DNA of 22,558 nt from Candidatus Sediminicultor secundus (GTDB lineage Bacteria > Atribacterota > JS1 > SB-45 > 34-128). The stretch is from the NCBI GenBank assembly GCA_002849045.2, contig NCRO01000257.1, positions 1 through 22,558 on the forward strand. Reading direction: 5' to 3'. The notes below the pieces were generated by a model that was not told the DNA's origin, searched no databases, and saw only the letters and a program-made list of their open reading frames with translations. How positions within the stretch are numbered: position 1 is the first letter of the stretch; the number at the start of each line of letters is the position of its first letter. The position numbers were made by a program, and so were the translations under genes. Positions 21,034 through 22,558 of this stretch are shown here, piece after piece.

Positions 21034-22239
21034 ATGACTAAAACAATAGCTGAAATTAATGAAAAAATATCAAGGGGAGATGTAGTTGTAGTAACGGCAG
21101 AAGAAGTGATTAATATTGTGGAGGAAAAAGGAGTTGAAGAAGCAGCTCAAAAGATAGATGTAGTAACTACCGGGACATTTGGTCCGATGTGTTCAAGTGG
21201 GACATATATCAATATTGGCCATGCAAAACCAAGAATAAAACTGGGAGGAGGGGCGTGCTATTTAAACGATGTCCCGGCTTATTGTGGTTTTGCTGCGGTT
21301 GATATCTATCTTGGCTGTACAAATTTGCCTGAAGATGACCCTCGGAATAGAGTTTATCCTGGCAAATTTGAATACGGAGGTGGACATGTAATTGAAGAGT
21401 TTGTCGCAGGTAAGGATATAAAACTTACTGCCACTGCCTATGGTACTGATTGTTATCCAAGAAGAAAACTGGAAACCTGGATAAACATTAAGGATGTTAA
21501 TGAGGCTGTGCTTTTCAATCCGAGGAATGTTTATCAGAATTACAATGTTGCAGTTAATCTTTCTAATAAGCTCATCTACACTTATATGGGTGCCCTAAAG
21601 CCTGGGTTAGGTAATGCTAACTATTGTAGTGCTGGTCAACTTTCTCCACTATTGAATGATCCATTATATATAACTACTGGACTTGGAACTAAGATATTTC
21701 TTGGTGGCGGAGTGGGTTATGTGGCCTGGCAGGGAACGCAGCATAATCCGACAGCTAAAAGAAAGGATAACGATACTCCATGTGTTCCGGCAGGTACATT
21801 AGCTGTGATTGGAGATTTAAAACAGATGAAACCTGAGTGGTTGCTGGGAACAAGTTTCCAGGGGTATGGAACAACACTCACCGTAGGGGTGGGGATACCT
21901 ATCCCTATTTTGAATGAAGAAATCTTACGCTATACAGCAGTTAAGGATAAAGACATCTATGCTCCAATTGTTGATTACAGTGAAGCATATCCGCAGGTTA
22001 AACCAGGGGCCCTTGGCGAAGTCTCTTACGAGCAGCTTAAAAGCGGTAAAATCGTTGTTCAAGATAAAGAAGTTCCCACTGCGCCGCTTTCCAGTTATAC
22101 AAAAGCAGTAGAGATTGCTGAAATTTTAAAAGATTGGATTAAGCAAGGACGGTTTTTATTAACTGAGCCTGTGGCATCGCTGCCTGGGCCGGAGTCGGGG
22201 CTGACATTTAAATTACTGAAAGAAAGACCGATTGAATAA
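21034..22239 (+). CDS. Homocysteine biosynthesis protein, HcyBio (DUF39) family
   Basis: 401 residues without a CBS-domain tail, so the core HcyBio family. It belongs to the route first shown in methanogens (MA1821/MA1822) and sulfate reducers, in which aspartate semialdehyde and sulfide yield homocysteine directly, bypassing O-acyl-homoserine. Conserved stretches: TTGTFGPMCSSG with Cys53 (45-56), GHAKPRIKLGGGACYLNDVPAYCGFAAVD split around Cys75 and Cys84 (62-90), YLGCTNLPEDDPRN (92-105) and YGTDCYPRRK (136-145). Cys53 is near the essential Cys54 of MA1821, though alignment is by eye. AAAGGAG precedes the ATG. Its usual partner, the NIL/ferredoxin protein, starts 78 bases downstream. With two cysteine synthases nearby this makes a sulfur amino acid supply region. 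Confidence 0.9.
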   Translation: MTKTIAEINEKISRGDVVVVTAEEVINIVEEKGVEEAAQKIDVVTTGTFGPMCSSGTYINIGHAKPRIKLGGGACYLNDVPAYCGFAAVDIYLGCTNLPEDDPRNRVYPGKFEYGGGHVIEEFVAGKDIKLTATAYGTDCYPRRKLETWINIKDVNEAVLFNPRNVYQNYNVAVNLSNKLIYTYMGALKPGLGNANYCSAGQLSPLLNDPLYITTGLGTKIFLGGGVGYVAWQGTQHNPTAKRKDNDTPCVPAGTLAVIGDLKQMKPEWLLGTSFQGYGTTLTVGVGIPIPILNEEILRYTAVKDKDIYAPIVDYSEAYPQVKPGALGEVSYEQLKSGKIVVQDKEVPTAPLSSYTKAVEIAEILKDWIKQGRFLLTEPVASLPGPESGLTFKLLKERPIE

Positions 22240-22250
22240 CGGATAAAAAG

Positions 22251-22299
22251 GATGTAGGGCTATAAGGAAAAGTTGTTTTCCTAATAATAGCCCTACATC
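22251..22299 (+). promoter_or_regulatory. Long hairpin between HcyBio and NIL-domain genes
   Basis: The perfect 13-bp outer stem GATGTAGGGCTAT (22251-22263) pairs with 22287-22299. An inner stem AGGAAAA/TTTTCCT (22265-22271 with 22276-22282) closes a GTTG loop, with a small asymmetric internal loop between the stems. No T-run follows, so it is unlikely to be a complete terminator. It probably protects or sets the ratio of the two mRNA segments. Confidence 0.7.
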
Positions 22300-22317
22300 T
22301 TCAGATAGGAGAAATAA

Positions 22318-22558
22318 ATGATTTCAAAAAGAATTGTTTTGAAATTTCCTCACAGGTTAGTTGACCAGCCAATTGTTTGCAACCTGGCAAAGTATTTTGA
22401 TTTAGAATTTAATATTCTAAAAGCATATATTATACCTAAAGAAGAAGGGCTTCTTATATTAGGCCTTTCCGGGGAAGAGGAAAACTATAATAAAGGAATA
22501 GATTATCTCAAAAAATTAGGAGTAATAGTTCAATCAATGACACAAGGTATTATCCGGA
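22318..22558 (+). CDS. NIL-domain protein, homocysteine formation partner (3' truncated)
   Basis: The first 80 residues are visible before the window edge. The pattern SKRIVLKFPHRLVDQPIVCN, then FNILKAYIIPKEEGLLILGLSG and a GIDYLKKLGVIVQ helix, is the NIL domain found at the C-terminus of methionine ABC ATPases and at the N-terminus of the ferredoxin-like partner of HcyBio (MA1822 type), where two [4Fe-4S] domains normally follow. Those would lie beyond the edge, so completeness cannot be judged. AGGAG stands just before the ATG. The position directly after the HcyBio gene supports the partner role of supplying electrons or sulfur for homocysteine formation. Confidence 0.85.
   Translation, partial: MISKRIVLKFPHRLVDQPIVCNLAKYFDLEFNILKAYIIPKEEGLLILGLSGEEENYNKGIDYLKKLGVIVQSMTQGIIR

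Overview
The window is a low-G+C stretch of bacterial chromosome, with every recognisable gene on the + strand. The gene content points to a strict anaerobe: [4Fe-4S]-rich sulfur-transfer enzymes, FdhD, an ECF nickel importer, LarE, and the HcyBio/NIL homocysteine route known from methanogens and anaerobic bacteria. Low G+C plus many short REP-like intergenic repeats would fit an uncultured anaerobic phylum such as Atribacterota, but that placement is a guess. I saw no tRNA, rRNA, CRISPR array or transposase gene.

Layout. 1-297 is the C-terminal end of a flavin reductase-like protein. 651-4167 is a complete RbsABC-type sugar ABC importer (binding protein, double ATPase, permease) with a hairpin between the first two genes. 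4613-8816 is a nickel module: a consensus-like promoter overlapped by a candidate NikR operator, nikR, a small terminator, a composite repeat, then nikK-nikM-nikL-nikQ-nikO. 8925-9998 is a divergent YchF-type NTPase with a poly-G tract in its ribosome binding site; a 37-nt direct repeat lies on each side of the gene.

10244-12989 is the first sulfur block: a perfect sigma70-type promoter, an Rrf2 regulator, a small SHOCT membrane protein, a CysM-like O-acetylserine sulfhydrylase, a YHS metal-binding miniprotein and a membrane-anchored rhodanese. 13156-19205 is a tightly overlapping operon: nadA, mnmA, larE, a ThiI-like PP-loop protein with an RNA-binding tail, a SufS-type cysteine desulfurase, fdhD, and a truncated ThiF/MoeB gene. 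19404-20814 is a second Rrf2 plus cysteine synthase pair. 21034-22558 holds HcyBio (homocysteine formation) and the start of its NIL-domain partner, separated by a long hairpin.

How the genes fit together (inference). The two cysteine synthases make cysteine, and the desulfurase converts it to persulfide sulfur. Neighbouring proteins are candidate users: tRNA thiolation (MnmA, ThiI-like), LarE, FdhD, and Fe-S enzymes such as NadA. HcyBio/NIL delivers sulfide to homocysteine, and two Rrf2 proteins probably sense cysteine or Fe-S status. The nickel module and LarE may meet at nickel-pincer nucleotide synthesis, but larB, larC and larA are not in the window. The candidate for a previously undescribed system is the sulfur-relay operon, with three PP-loop ATPases plus a desulfurase and FdhD, bracketed by two Rrf2/cysteine-synthase cassettes.
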